Counted from the stretch's first letter, positions 12,232 to 24,305 are shown. The stretch is DNA of 64,000 bases from Astrocystis sublimbata (GCA_022453515.1 JAJNNY010000011.1:124001-188000), one strand, 5' to 3'. The notes: generated by a model not told the origin, from the letters alone. Program-made: numbers and translations.

Positions 12232-13487
12232 ATGCAGTGCCGTGGCATGTTTTTCCCATTGATATGGGCCATCTCCTTTTCGTTTTCGCAGGCTATCTCG
12301 TCTCCTGGTGATAATGCCGCAATTGCCTCGCCCCCCGACTCAGAAATGAGCATCATGGAGGATCCATGGCCCGTCAAGAAGATAACATGCTCAGGCCGCC
12401 CAGCTGGTCCGAACATTACAGAGGCGGTATTGAACTTCATTGCCGTGAGTAGCTCCCCGAAGTCATTGATGTCTCCCTTGTTGTCAAGTCGAGGAGGCAT
12501 GAATGACACTACCTAACGGGTATCCCGTGCTCCCGAGGCGCCTGCCTGCGCAGTCCCTCCCGATTCGTGAGCAAGGGCAAACTACTTACTGACTTGAGTG
12601 CTTGTAGTTTGGGGAACAATATCATCTGGGCAGAAGGAACGTAGGTATCTCCGGGCTGTGCCCTCGTGGCTCATCTATCTATCCTCTGATCAACCTGGCT
12701 GTGAGAGGTCATGGGTATGGATGGACATGGCAAGACAACGCTCGCTTGCGTATACAGGTCCATCCATACCTACCTAAGCCAAAGCTTCGAGACACGCACA
12801 CCAGGTCTATCAAACTCGGTATGAGAAGTGCTAACTCGCGTGTTCCAGTGGCATTGGGAAGGCAGAGGCCGCGATGGCGACTACGCAATCGTCTGGGAGT
12901 GCAATTGCCATTACTACTACCCTGTCGGCGTCTACTGCTGGGAGTTCCAGCTAATGCTCCATCAACTTCGAGAGAAATGCGGGAAAGGCATGGGCGGGAG
13001 CATCCTTCTCAAAGACTCAAGAGAATTTGGCCGTATGTCATCCCCGCTGCTCATCGTCCTTGCTTCCTTCCATCTTCCCTTTTCTCCCTCCATGCGTACT
13101 GCCTACCATTTTACTCATACAATGTTTCTCTCTCTTCACCCTGTATTTGAGGTTCTGATTTGTTTGTATGCCGCGATGTTATTTATATATGCTGATTGGT
13201 GAACGCCACTGCCTCGATCTATAGTCAGTCCAATTAGTCAATTGAAGGAGAAAACGACGAAGAAGTTGCCACATGCGTCCTTGTGTTCGAAAAGAGGATG
13301 CTGCGACCAACATAAGAAAAGGCAAGCCCGGCAACGCGACGGGGAATTGAGCAATCTAGTGAACCGGAACAAGGAATGGTATGCACCCGGCCGATGCGAC
13401 GGGGTAATGACCAATCCAGTGAACCAGAACAAGGAATGGTGGGCACCCTGTCACTCTGGTTGGAACTATGACGATTTTACAAAGTAG
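12232..13487 (+). CDS. Small secreted cysteine-rich protein, predicted four exons
   Basis: Predicted exons are 12232-12444, 12608-12640, 12849-13032 and 13225-13487 (230 aa). The start MQCRGMFFPLIWAISFSFSQA looks like a signal peptide. The core in exon 3 is WHWEGRGRDGDYAIVWECNC, then a YCWEF segment and REKCGKGMGG, a spacing I associate with small secreted fungal proteins of unknown function. All splices keep frame and have branch-like CTGAC/CTAAC sites. The last intron (GTATGT at 13033, acceptor TATAG at 13224) is inferred because the read-through is extremely pyrimidine-rich; without it the protein would end at 13202 (199 aa). The final exon is basic and Cys-rich and contains a 20-residue duplication. 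Exons 1-3 are better supported than exon 4. An effector-like role is inference only. Confidence 0.55.
13336..13451 (+). repeat. 60-bp imperfect tandem duplication
   Basis: Unit 1 (13336-13395) and unit 2 (13396 to about 13451) both begin GCGACGGGG and share GTGAACC-GAACAAGGAATGGT. The period of exactly 60 preserves the reading frame of the predicted last exon of the secreted protein, giving two copies of an NKEW(Y/W)AP-ending 20-residue unit. Differences between copies include substitutions that change amino acids but no stop. Confidence 0.8.
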
Positions 13488-14017
13488 AACGGAGCTCTCT
13501 AGCTAGGGAATATAAAGAGAGAGACGGGAAAAGAATACAGAAGAGTTATCAGGAGATTATTCGGGGTTTAAACAAAGTTGGGTAGCAAGTTACATGAATT
13601 TCCCATTTTGAATCCCTATTGTTGTAGATCCGAGTAAGCTAAGGGTAAAATACAGACTTGACTGTCAACATAGTGTAAGTACTTACGTACTATAAGTTAA
13701 GACGAGGGAATTCTTAATTTTCCCGAAAAAACATAGCGTATTTATACACAGATGTTGACGCGAGATTGTTTTGCAGATTAATAGAAATTGATATACTAAA
13801 TTCTGACGACAGAACGCCCTGCTAATCGTACAAGATGCAGAACGACGGTATGGAATAACAATCATGACACATAAACTACAATCCGCCTCATTTGTTCCTC
13901 GTTTACTCTCGTGCAGTCATTAAAAAAAGGTATTGCCGAGAGGCGGTGACACTACCCCGACACACAGCCGACCCCCTGGCCACAGCAACGACGTTTTATC
14001 AACCATCAAATCACAAA
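13488..14017. other. AT-rich intergenic between convergent genes
   Basis: About 530 bases between the secreted-protein gene (+) and the coiled-coil gene (-). The sequence is AT-rich, with no recognised gene or RNA. It probably holds both 3' UTRs. Confidence 0.6.
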
Positions 14018-14780
14018 TTACAAGCCGTGTCCTGCAGGATGTTATATTAGCACAAGCCCTCCAAATCAAACAGAGGAAACTCAGGGAGATGGACATACGG
14101 CCGAGCTGTTTGCCGCGCTTGGATACCTCCTTGGCGTGGTACTGCTTGATCTTGGCCCTGCGGGCATCCTCTTCGGCCTCGGCTTCCAGACGCCTGACCT
14201 CTTCATGGGCCTCACGGACTCTCAGGCGAGCGGCCTCCAGGGCTCGATCGGCCTCTTTCTCCGCGTTTTCGGCACCCATGACGCGCTCTCGGGCGTGGGT
14301 GATGGAGGGGTCCATGTCGGCGTTGTTGCCGTTGCCGAAGGTGCGCGATAGCACGCTGCGGTGGCGGCTCGGGTTGGATGCCGCGTCTGTTTGCAACAAG
14401 CGATGGTGTTAGCAGATATTCTCGTGGAGGATGTATTTTTCCTTGTTTCTTTCTTTTGGAGTTTGTTCGATGAGTTGGCATGATATCATGGCTACTCAAG
14501 TGGGCAGGTAGGCAGGCGAGGCAGGCATGAAGTAAGTACCATTGTATGTAGTTGAGTGCCTCGAGCTGGTGCTGGTGCTCGTCCGGTGGGTGCCAGAAGG
14601 GGAGGGCGAGCGGTGGCGCGAGCCAAACAGGCCGTGCTTTCGCTCAGGCACGGGTTCGGGTTGGTGGTGGATAGGCTCCTCGGATCTTTTGGAGCCGAAA
14701 AGGCCGTGCTTCTTCTCGGGCATAGGCTCAGGCTCGTGGTGGACGACCTCCTCAGACCTTCGGTTGGAGAACAGAGGCAT
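14018..14780 (-). CDS. Small charged coiled-coil protein, conserved in fungi
   Basis: Predicted exons (minus) are 14780-14540, 14386-14099 and 14031-14018, 180 aa. The N-terminus MPLFSNRR is followed by two copies of a roughly 24-residue unit of the form RSEE-x-x-HH-x-PEP-x-PE-x-KHGLFGS. A Ser/Thr-rich linker follows. The C-terminal half is a predicted coiled coil from DPSITHARERV through AEKEADRALEAAR to EAEAEEDARRAKIKQ. The last exon is only 14 nt and gives the ending KQLGRHGL. I recall this architecture as a widespread uncharacterised protein of filamentous fungi. The very small last exon is supported by a GTATGT donor, a TGCTAAT branch site and a CCTGCAG acceptor. No enzymatic motif. Confidence 0.75.
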
Positions 14781-15885
14781 CTTGTAAGTAGGTGAGGTAT
14801 GTACTTTGGTATGTTTGTGTAAGTGGATGAGTTGTATTGGATGTGACCGTTATTCAGGGTCAGTGTGGGTATGGCTCAAGTTGTTGGTAGCCTATCGGTA
14901 GTGTTTGGTATTGGATGTGAGATGAGGAAAGGTAAGGTTGTGGTGGAAATAGAGAGGAACATGGTCGGTATTTGAACATCTTTTTTTCAGCCGTGTCTCT
15001 TGTGCTCGCATCCTTTGAGATCATCGCACAACGTCAATTGCCGACCATGCTGGCGCAAACAAGATCCTGGCGGGCTAAGGGTCGACGGTGATGATGACCG
15101 ATCATTCCCAATGACGTAGGAATCTAGCTGAGCTAGCCAATCAATCGCGGGGTGGGAGACGACAGCCAATCACGAATGGGCAGATCGGACCCTTGAGATT
15201 GGTCAACGTCTGCGACAGGGGTCATTAGCGTTCTCAGGGTTCGACCGTAGGCGGTACTCAGGCGGCTCAGGGTTCAGATGGCTCCCCCGCGGGCCCCGCC
15301 AAGCAACATCTCAACGGCTTGCAGTTCTCTTTGATGCTTGTTTTCCCTCTTTGTGCTTGGCTTCTTTAAGCATAACTGACGTTTGATCGAGTAGATACAG
15401 GACTTAGTCGTTGTGAGCTTATGGTAGGTGGAAGTCTATTCGTCTGTCGGCCTGCTGGAGAAGTTACCAAGTTTCGGCCCAACCACCATAGCTTGACAAA
15501 CTCCTCATTCGCTGCTGTTCGATCTATATCGTGAACCCATATGCATCAATCTCGCTTGATCTAAAATAGACTATATGCAAGATGGGATGCCCCAAACCCA
15601 CATAATCTGTCGTTCTTGCAGATGGTTCCCGGTAGATCGGATACGCCAGCACCCACATGTCAAATATCTTCACAAGTGCAAGTAGAAATTATGTCATGAA
15701 CAGCCATCACGAGATAACGCTTGAATCATGACTTGACTATCATCGCCGGAGGTCTTAGCATTTACCCCTAGCATTCGCCGTCTCCCTATCAAATAGCCAA
15801 CTATGTTCGATAGCTCCTTAACTTCACATCTGCAATCTCCGAAAGGTCGAGAAAATGATGCAAAGCCTCAGAACAGGATGGGCTG
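14781..15885. other. 1.1-kb intergenic region
   Basis: Promoter side of the coiled-coil gene and 3' side of the DUF3237 gene. A GC-rich patch (CCCCCGCGGGCCCCGCC) lies near 15284-15300. I see no conserved frame, RNA gene or repeat. Confidence 0.55.
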
Positions 15886-17088
15886 CTAAGTGATTCTGTA
15901 CACGCTAGAAGAGGCTGGTTAGAAGCTCACTTTGGAAGATGGAGGACTTCCGAGGTTCATCGAGTAGACTCACTCGTAGATCATGTCCAAGCCCCTCCAC
16001 CAACCGCTACCCACCCAAAGGCCAAAGTTGACCTTCTCGGCATACCGCTCATCCATGGTCTGCATCGACAAAGTGACCCTATGCTGTATGAATCTTGCAT
16101 CGACTGCATCTGCCTTCTCTGCGTCATGCAGCGCACGCATCAACTCTGGTGGGCCTGTCTGAAATCCCTTCATCTTGCATTCTATACTGGAGGTAATGCG
16201 AATCAGATACTAGCTGCTGAGTAGCGTGTTTTCTCGCCAGTTTCCCCAGATATAGGAAGGAATATTTTGGCGAACTCACTATGCTAGACCCTCACCGGCC
16301 GTCTTCAGACGATACGAAGCCTCGATCTGAGTCGCAAGGGTAGTCCCGAGCAACAAGTCCTGACTGAAGTGGTCGCCACTCTAGTGTGCGTAATCATCAC
16401 AGTTAGGTCGCGTACTTCAATCACATCATCCCATCGCCAAGCTCAGTAACAGCGTGTAGGTGGGTGGATAGGTAATACTGTGAAGTCGAAGACAAGAGAA
16501 GAAAATAACCTGACTTACAACAACGACACCACTTCCAATTTCCCCCGACCACTCGCCGTGGATGCAAGTAGTCCACTTTCTGTAGCCGCCGCCGCCGACT
16601 GGTATTGGCGCCGATGCCACATTCAGTCTCACCCGCATGCGAAAATCGGGCTCGAGGCCCGGGGTCGGAATAGCGATGTGAGGACACAGCCATGACGAGG
16701 ACGCCGTCTTGGTATTCTCGTCCGTCCCAAGCGCCCCGCCGCTCTCTCCTGATTGTACTACCGGTACGCCAGCTGATTGTTGTGTTTGATGCTGTTCCCG
16801 GCCCGTGTCACCTTGTTGCTGCTGCTGCTGCTGCTGCTGCTGCATCATCGTCCACTTCTTCTCAACCTCAGCCCAGCCGCTATGCCGACGATCATTCACA
16901 ACCTGCGGCCAGCTTATGCCATGGTTGACCACCGTCGTGTCCCAATCCATCGTCGTTGTTGACGTGGCCAATTGCCCGGCCCTGTTCTTCCCCGGCGAGT
17001 CAACTAACGGCCGTAAATGCGTCGGCCTATTTCCGTATTTGTTTCCAGGAATAATGTGCGCGCTCGCGGAAGTGTCAATATCCGGCAT
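15886..17088 (-). CDS. DUF3237-domain protein with polyQ N-terminal extension
   Basis: Predicted exons (minus) are 17088-16519, 16380-16280, 16186-15974 and 15904-15886 (300 aa). The C-terminal half matches DUF3237: FRMRVRLN, IPVGGGGYRKW, GEWSGEIGSG, EASYRLKT, AYIECKMKGFQTGPPELM, DERYAEKVNFGLWVGS and the ending YDVYRIT, the last created by a 19-nt terminal exon. Bacterial and fungal DUF3237 proteins are small and of unknown biochemical role; some fungal copies lie near metabolic genes. The first 150 residues are an unusual extension with a run of about ten Gln. The start may instead be the ATG at 16950 (MDWDTTVV), which would remove 46 residues. Splice joins are strongly supported because the motifs cross the junctions. 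Confidence 0.8.
16813..16842 (-). repeat. CAG/CAA microsatellite encoding polyglutamine
   Basis: On the minus strand eight CAG codons are followed by two CAA codons, giving about ten consecutive Gln in the DUF3237 protein right after a Met-Met pair. Such tracts often vary in length between isolates. Confidence 0.9.
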
Positions 17089-18261
17089 TCCGGGTACCTT
17101 ATGCTACGACGTGGTAAGTGCCTATGCCAGCAGCCACAAGGCTTTAACAGCTCAACTGGTATCAGAGCAGGGGCTATGTCGCCAAGTGCCCGTCTTGTCT
17201 CGTTCTCATCGGAAAGGAGATCAGTTTCAGATTTTCAATTCGATTTTGCGCTATCTGCGAATCTCGGTCATTTCCCTGGCCACTTCGTATAATACTTACC
17301 TAGGTAGGTACATATGTATATTGTAAGCTGAAGGAGGCGTCATGGTACTGCGCGGGACAAAGTCCGTCCGCACCGGGGTTCAATGTTGCGCCGACGGCTG
17401 ACAATCACAGTCGAGTCCTGTCCCGTTGTCCAGCACTAAGTGCGCCGAGGATGGAACGGGAATACTTCAATCTCCTCATTTGACAGTCAGGCAAGCTAGG
17501 AGGCGGACACACAATGTGTGTAACCACCTCAACCAAGGCCGTAATCTCTTGCTTACTTTTTTCTTTTGTATTAGAGTGGTAAAATTGAAGCTAGCAGTTA
17601 CAGGACGTGTCCACATATCATGTCCCTTTTGGGAATTGCTGCATTAGGCGGGCGATCCGAGGTGCTTAACTCTTACGTGATATCTAGTATTACTCCCAAA
17701 TGGCAGAGTGGAATCGGATGTTGCCGTTGCTGAAAATACTTGTATCTATTAATTCTGCGGTATTGCTGCTACGCACCCCTCGTTTCGTTCGAACCTGTTC
17801 TTTCTCCCAAGCCCTTCATGGCCAACGAGCCCGGTCGAAGACGATGGGCATGGCGAGCCAGTAACTCAACCAAGTACCATCCTCGCCATATCATATAAAT
17901 ATACACGCCTAAGTATTTATACTAGGTATGTCGACTGGCAAGCCCAGCTTGCATAATCTCTGCCTGTCACGATGGCATACCGAGGGGGCCTTCCGCATCA
18001 GCGTGGTGAGTTCCAAGTTCCACTGTATCGAATGGGGGGCATAAGCTGCATAAGACGGCGCCACACATGCCGGACCGCCCACGAAATGTCTCGTGTTACT
18101 TTAAGAAAGGCGAGTTGACGGCATGTAGAGTTTCAGCCGGTGGAGCTTCGCTGAGTGTGCGCCCACGTGGGTCTCATAGTTTTTCTCTCTGTAGTGGCTC
18201 TACGACGCGGCGTTTCCGTCGTATTCGTTAATATATTTCCACAGTACTCCCTCGCCGGTCG
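17089..18261. other. 1.2-kb intergenic region
   Basis: Upstream of the DUF3237 gene. It holds a TTACCTAGGTAGGTA motif at about 17296-17310 and short unsupported frames only. Nothing else recognised. Confidence 0.55.
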
Positions 18262-18513
18262 TCACGGTGTCCGATCATTCCAGTAGGGGCTGTAATGCTC
18301 CACAACCTCGAGCGGCGCCGAGAAAGAGTATGGACATGGCTCGGGCGACGGCGCTGCTGATCTTCGGAATCGGTCGGCCTCGTAATCTGCGTCCACACGG
18401 GATTTCTTTGTGACGTGCATGGCAAGTCGTGATGGTATTGACCGAAGGCACAGCCAAAAGCGATGGAAGGTTAACCGCTTGGGCCTCTCAATAGAGACGC
18501 GGGGTTTCGTCAT
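18262..18513 (-). CDS. Possible small hypothetical protein
   Basis: An 83-codon frame from the ATG at 18513, or 52 codons from MHVTKKSR. The part from MHVTKKSRVDADYEADRF to HYSPYWNDRTP has coding-like composition with many third-position G/C and no low-complexity bias. It lies just downstream of the Fungal_trans-domain gene on the same strand, outside its frame. I do not recognise a family. It could be an orphan short gene, the last exon of an unseen gene, or chance. Confidence 0.25.
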   Translation of the reverse strand: MTKPRVSIERPKRLTFHRFWLCLRSIPSRLAMHVTKKSRVDADYEADRFRRSAAPSPEPCPYSFSAPLEVVEHYSPYWNDRTP

Positions 18514-18716
18514 TTTGTTGGATCGCAGATTGGTATCAAAGCCAGATATCGATGGTATGGTGCACGAGCTGGGATTGATTGAGACCGCGACAAGGATTGA
18601 GCCAATGTGTTTGCTTCTGAGTCCGCACTGGAGACTTAAATCTCACTTCCCAGAATCTCGTGTAACTCGCTCACGCACTAGAAATGAAGACTATAGTGAT
18701 GTTGGGAGGCCACAAA

Positions 18717-21005
18717 TCAAGGCACGAGATGGTCACTAATCTCAGCCCAAATCATAGTGAGTTGATTGACGCACCAGCTGTTCAGCCAACAGACATCCTT
18801 CAACCTCGTCGCCAGGGTGTCTTTGTCGGTAATGTATCTCATCAGACAGTAGTTCTTGAGCGCATGGATAAAGAACTGGTGGTGGTCGCCGAGCAGAACA
18901 GCTTGATGCGAATAATGGAACTCGGTCGGGGTTGCAGGCAGGCGAACGCATGAGCCGACAAAGAGGATCCAGAGCAGGATGTTTTTGGCGAGATCATCTT
19001 CGGGCTTCACAGGATGATGGTTGCAGGTGCTGAGGCCTGAGGTGTTGGATGTCGAGGTGGACCAGGTGGCGACGGAGCTGCTCCCGAGGCTGCCTGCGCT
19101 GTAGTAGGATCGGGGGCTTCCGTAAGGTTCGGGGCTGGCCAGGAGATCCAGAGCGGACAGGGTGTCGCATAGGGAGGACATTAGCGCTTCAGTGATGCCC
19201 TGGTGCCTGGGTGCAGCTGGCGGCTGTCCGCGCAGCGCCAAATGCATGAACAAGTGCCCCGCGAGCATCCAACTCTCGGACAAGTCCATACCTGCCGGTC
19301 CCGCGCATTCCACCTCGCCACATTTGACCATCTCCGTCTCCCTTGCGAGTGAAAGTGAGCCTGTGTGCTTCGAGTTCCTCTTGTTGCGATACAATCCTCC
19401 CAACTGGAAAAGCCGCCATTCCGCTAAATAGATCGAGTCGCTCAACTGTATCCGCTCCGTCGACATGTTCTCGAGGTTGTTGTAGTCGAAGGAATCCAGG
19501 CAATCGGCGATCGAATACAGAAGCTCGAATATCCCCACGATTTCTCCATTGCGAACCATGAGACTTGTAGGATTCGGAAGCATCGAAGTCGGTTCACTCA
19601 ATCTGCCTTGAAAGCGGTTTCGGATCTCAAGCGAAGAGGCGAGTTGTGGCACGAATGGAAACATTAGGGGTTGCCCCGATGCATAGGCATACGAGAAGTC
19701 TGCCCAAACCAAAGCCCTTTGGATCACGCTGGCGTATTTGAATCCTTCCACCACCCCGCCTCGCATATCGACGATGTGTTTGAGCCCGCACATATGAGCC
19801 GCTGCTGCTGACGTAGAGCCTGTGAAAGTCTATATCAACCACGATTAGCAACGCCAGAATTTCTAGGGACAATGACCAGTAACACATGCGCACCTCGTTA
19901 TTGACCAGTAGCGCAACCGCCATGGTGATGCCGTCTGAAATTGGCACATTCGGGGTCTTCCCCTCTATATTCAGCCGTTCGTTTATGGCTTTGATGGCTT
20001 CTAGGCGATGGAATTCGAACGTGCTGGTGTCGTCCCACTGTGCCAGTGCATTGCTGTGCGCAGAGCGATTGGTTAGCTGTCATGCTGCCATGCTGGTTAC
20101 GTGAGACACATAGCAGCCGCCACCCGTCAACCACTCGGTATAGGTAGAATGAGATTTGAGAGGATGCGCGCGAGATACACAATGCTATACATACTGCATG
20201 GATGCGACCAATGCCATGAAGGCATGGGTGATGGCGGTATCGATGTGTAGCTGGGGTGCATTAGTAGGCTACCGAAGTGCAGGGGGTTGGACGCACTCAC
20301 TGCATCGAAGAAGTTGCCTTCGGGATTCATGGCGAAAGCGTTGGCGAGAAAGCCCGAGTAGTCTATAGCCGTTAACTACGGGACAACAAGACATTCGTCA
20401 TGAGGACGGCATGGAGATTTATCGACCTGGGAAAGGCTTGAGAGAGTCGCAAGCTACCTACATGTCATCATGTATGTCGGTGCCCCTGCGCGGTCGAACC
20501 ATTTCTCTACCACAGCCTCACGAGGGCATAAGCATACCGTGAAGCAATATTTCAGCAAAGTTTCGGTTAAGGGAGTTGTCTGGATGCGTAGCATAGGGAA
20601 AGTCGGGAGTTCCTTCGCAACAACCAAGGCAAGCTCTCGTGATATCATCGTTGGCAGCGAGTCACTACTAGCTACGGTAGGTTTTGCCAAACGACCTCCG
20701 GAATTCGGTTTCGGGTGGAACTTGACCACGGATGAAGACTTCTTGATGGTGTTGTTGCTGCCATTGCGACTGTTGATGCTGTCGTCGGGGCTAGTTTCAC
20801 TCGGGTGGGCAGACGGCTTCAGTCTGAATTTCGAGATACGCTCTTTTTGAGTCGCTGATTTCCGGGGTTGGGAAGACGGGCTAGTTTCATTCGAGAGCTT
20901 CTGGCGCCTCGCATGAGATCGAACTTTGCGGCGCGTTTCCTCATCATGGGCAACCGTGTTGATGGAGGTGATGAACTGAAAACCGGTGGCCTGTGGTATA
21001 ACCAT
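18717..21005 (-). CDS. Fungal_trans-domain (Zn2Cys6-less) protein
   Basis: Predicted exons (minus) are 21005-20462, 20362-20301, 20250-20195, 20053-19894 and 19829-18717, 644 aa. The N-terminus FQFITSINTVAHDEETRRKV with RSHARRQK and a basic, Ser-rich region is typical of fungal proteins often labelled transcription-factor or 'tachykinin family'. The middle has WFDRAGAPTYMMTYYSGFLA, FAMNPEGNFFDALHI and HAFMALVASMQ, all produced across splice junctions, then AAHMCGLKHIVDMRGGV. There is no CX2CX6C zinc cluster before this region. By family knowledge it is probably a nuclear regulatory protein or a relative lacking direct DNA binding; targets are unknown. The 50-nt second intron is the shortest in the gene. 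Confidence 0.78.
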
Positions 21006-24000
21006 GACGAAGACCGGTAATTGTTTGGTGGGAAGGAAGAGGTAGCGGCCGACGGATGGGATGAATGATGGACTTTGGTCCGGGTCTATTGCGCGTTTTC
21101 AACCCGGTCACGCTCGATTATAATATAAGAACGTTCTAACATAAATCACGCCCACCTAGCGTCGGGATGCACATTGTTTCGATCAGATCAGCGTCGTCTT
21201 GCAAATCGAATGGACATAGACGTATGCTGCACGTAGTTGAAGAACGGATAAAATCTTGATCGGGATTTGAAGCCGTGGTGTGCACACTCCATGACCGCCC
21301 CGTAACTCCGGTCATACGTACTCGTACTAGTTATCACTACCACCCTGGCGACCTGGCAAGGGCCTGACTTGGTGCTTTCATGACCATGGAACTTGCCGAT
21401 GACAAATTGGCGATTACACGCCCTCGCACGCCCACGCATCTGGCCTCCTGCATCAATTTAACGTCGCCCTACTGGGCTCGCTGGGCTCTCCGCTACTAAC
21501 CGCATACCGACCCTGAAACAATGCAGTACCGAATCAACGTGGTGAGTTCCCGGGGAACGCTACCGTATCTTCGGAGCACATTTAGAGCCATCTAGCCCGA
21601 GCTAGGTAGTATCATAGTATGTTTGGTAGGTAGACATATTGGGGGCTGATCCTCTTAATCTACTGTAGACTCGAGCCCTGAGGTTGTTCAAGGTCGCACA
21701 ACGAAGAGACGCCTCGTTCTGGAGTGAGTGATTCAAACCTCAAGTGGCCCCCAACATATGGATCTTTTTTTACATATCTTGTTGCCGACGCGTAACGATG
21801 AAGACACTAATGCTGCACCGCCTTTGGGTTCGTCATCGCTCTCACACCGCAAAAACTTACTAAAGTGTAATCAGATGGATCATCAGCCGCCGTGTGCCTA
21901 CAGATACCAGAACTCTTGCCGTACTGCAGACAGGACTGTAGGTATTCTAGATGCCAAGCCAAATCCATCCCATGCCGTCCCATCCATGGATCTATCTCCC
22001 CAGTGGTCAAATGCTTAGATTAGTTTCGGAAATAATACATACGTGGTTTACCTAGGCTTGCTAGGTAAGTATGTATCGTATGTACGGCATCTTCCACGGT
22101 AACATGCTGCTTAGCGCTCGGCTAGTCCTGTGATCCCAGGATTATCACCATTACGACAGCAAGATCATCTACAATTGCAACGACTAATGCATCTTTCATC
22201 ATCGGCTCGGCAGTGGCTGAGCTTGACCAACGGGTCAAGATAGCAGAACAAGCAAAAGATCTAAGAGATTGTCGCTAATCACCCGTACCAAGTCCCACTC
22301 TGTGAACGATAAGTGCCTCGTTTTCCTATTATAGTAATTTACGAACTTGACGCACGGATCATCTACCTCCATGCAGCCCTGTGGGTCCTTGGAACGACAA
22401 TATGTCAGCTGCTTGTCATGATGAATAAAGTTGTCAGGCATGCCAGGCCGGCCTGGTATGCCAGGGCACCAAAATAGATTATCTACCGACAGATCGTTTG
22501 ATGGCGCCTCGCCCTGATTTCAGCTCCCATCGGGTTGATGCGATGGTACGCTGCGGTAGTAGATGTGAGCTAACCCGGAGATTGATAAGCTTTGATCTTG
22601 GGGTTTCTACATATGTGGCAGCATTAGCCCTCGGCAAGGATCGCGAATCTCTGATGTGATAGGTAGTCGAGGCCCGAAGGTGGTATAAAGAGCCCTAGGT
22701 CGGGTTCGATATCTCTACGAAGCCGCCTTGGCCGTTGAGTTGACTGCCTCGAGTGCATGGCCCTTTGGCGCCCCTGGAGCCAGTATTAACATGATTTACC
22801 CGCATGCACGACCATCGACGCACGATATTACTATGCTGCTATCACCCCACGATAGAGGCTCGTGCCATTGATGTGGTGTATGTGGATGACGAATTCTCGA
22901 CGAACACCTGTCGTAAATGCCAAGATTCTCGATCAACAAAGTATGATATGTATACGTCCGCACTTATACCCTACCTACGGCACACGTGCATACATCACAG
23001 TGGGACTTGCGTGGGAAATCATATCGAGTGAGATGCGTGAGCCAGCTAGGTAATTATTGCTCAGGCAATCTATCGAGGAAATATGGTTCGATACCTTTCG
23101 CGCTTGTAGGCCATACGATAATGCTTTCAACGGAGACTCATGTTCTTGTTCCTCGTCGCATCAACGGCACAACATGCACCACTCCAAGTTCTATACACAT
23201 TGACCGGGTTGCCAATGGCAAACATCTAAGTAGACGATGGATATTGTGAATGTATGAGCCCCTATATCCGGCATTTCGATTCATAAGCACAGGGTAGATA
23301 AGAGTAATGAGTGGAAAGCAATACAAGAAGAGGAGATGTCATACTTTGAGTTTGCGCCGTCCTTAATAGATACCAACTTTGGTGGCCGGTAGTTATCAGC
23401 AGGAAAAAAAGGCAGATACCCTACCGTGGGAACGCAGTGTCAAGCAGGTTGAGAATAGAAGGCTAGGAAGACACTCACATCTGCCATTCTGCAGGCAGAA
23501 GCCGCCATATTGACTTGGGACGGATGAGTATGCTGCTAGATCACCACTATTTAGAAAATTTGCCATACTTGCCAATATTCCAGATGTTGATAAACAGTGA
23601 GTTAAAGCTTGACAAGTACATAAGTATATAATCAACATCATGGTAGTCGAGTTCACATTGACCAGCATTATACCAAGTGACAAAATTGATCCATACCCTC
23701 CCTATTGGCTTCAGCAACTCACTCACTGGCCCATTTACTAATTTCGTGAGAAGTAGTGATACTGTTCCTGGGGCACGGCGGCCATCTAGTACTAGCAGAA
23801 ACGTACGAAACCAAGCACGACGTAGCGCGGCCATATATATATGGCACCTGTGGCTAGATCGATCACCGGGTGCACATTCGGCTTCTGACAAGTAACTATG
23901 TTGGTTTCGCCTACTTGATGCCCACTGCCCAGGGCTTATTGCTTCCTGCCTACATACTACTGCTGATGAACGAGCTCGAGCACGCAAAGGTTAGTATTGT

Positions 24001-24301
24001 CTGGCTGCTGGGTCCAATGAAGGAATGTATGGCCGTACCTGAATTTACGAGAATCGATCGTATTATTCGCAAACAAAATTGTGGTTGTCACACAGCGAGC
24101 CCGTCAAGAAATCCACAGCCTTGTCCCTCCTGCCCCTTTTCTATCCTTGTAGCCTATATATATAATTAAGCAAGTTCGTGTGTCAATCAGACAGGTGAAC
24201 AACTCCTCGGCCGTGAATGGGTTATTGGTTATATACCCAGGTAGGTAGGCAGGTACCTATAGCTATTCGTCAGCTCCAAAAAGGAGGAATGCCGAGTCGG
24301 C

Positions 24302-24305
24302 AAAA
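24302..24305 (-). terminator. Pol III terminator of tRNA-Thr
   Basis: A TTTT run on the minus strand, 15 bases past the tRNA 3' end, fits the minimal RNA polymerase III stop signal. Confidence 0.5.

Noticed and set aside
12213..12509. 98-codon minus frame opposite exon 1 of the secreted-protein gene
   Set aside because: The plus strand gives a signal peptide and in-frame splices to a conserved-looking core; the minus frame has neither.
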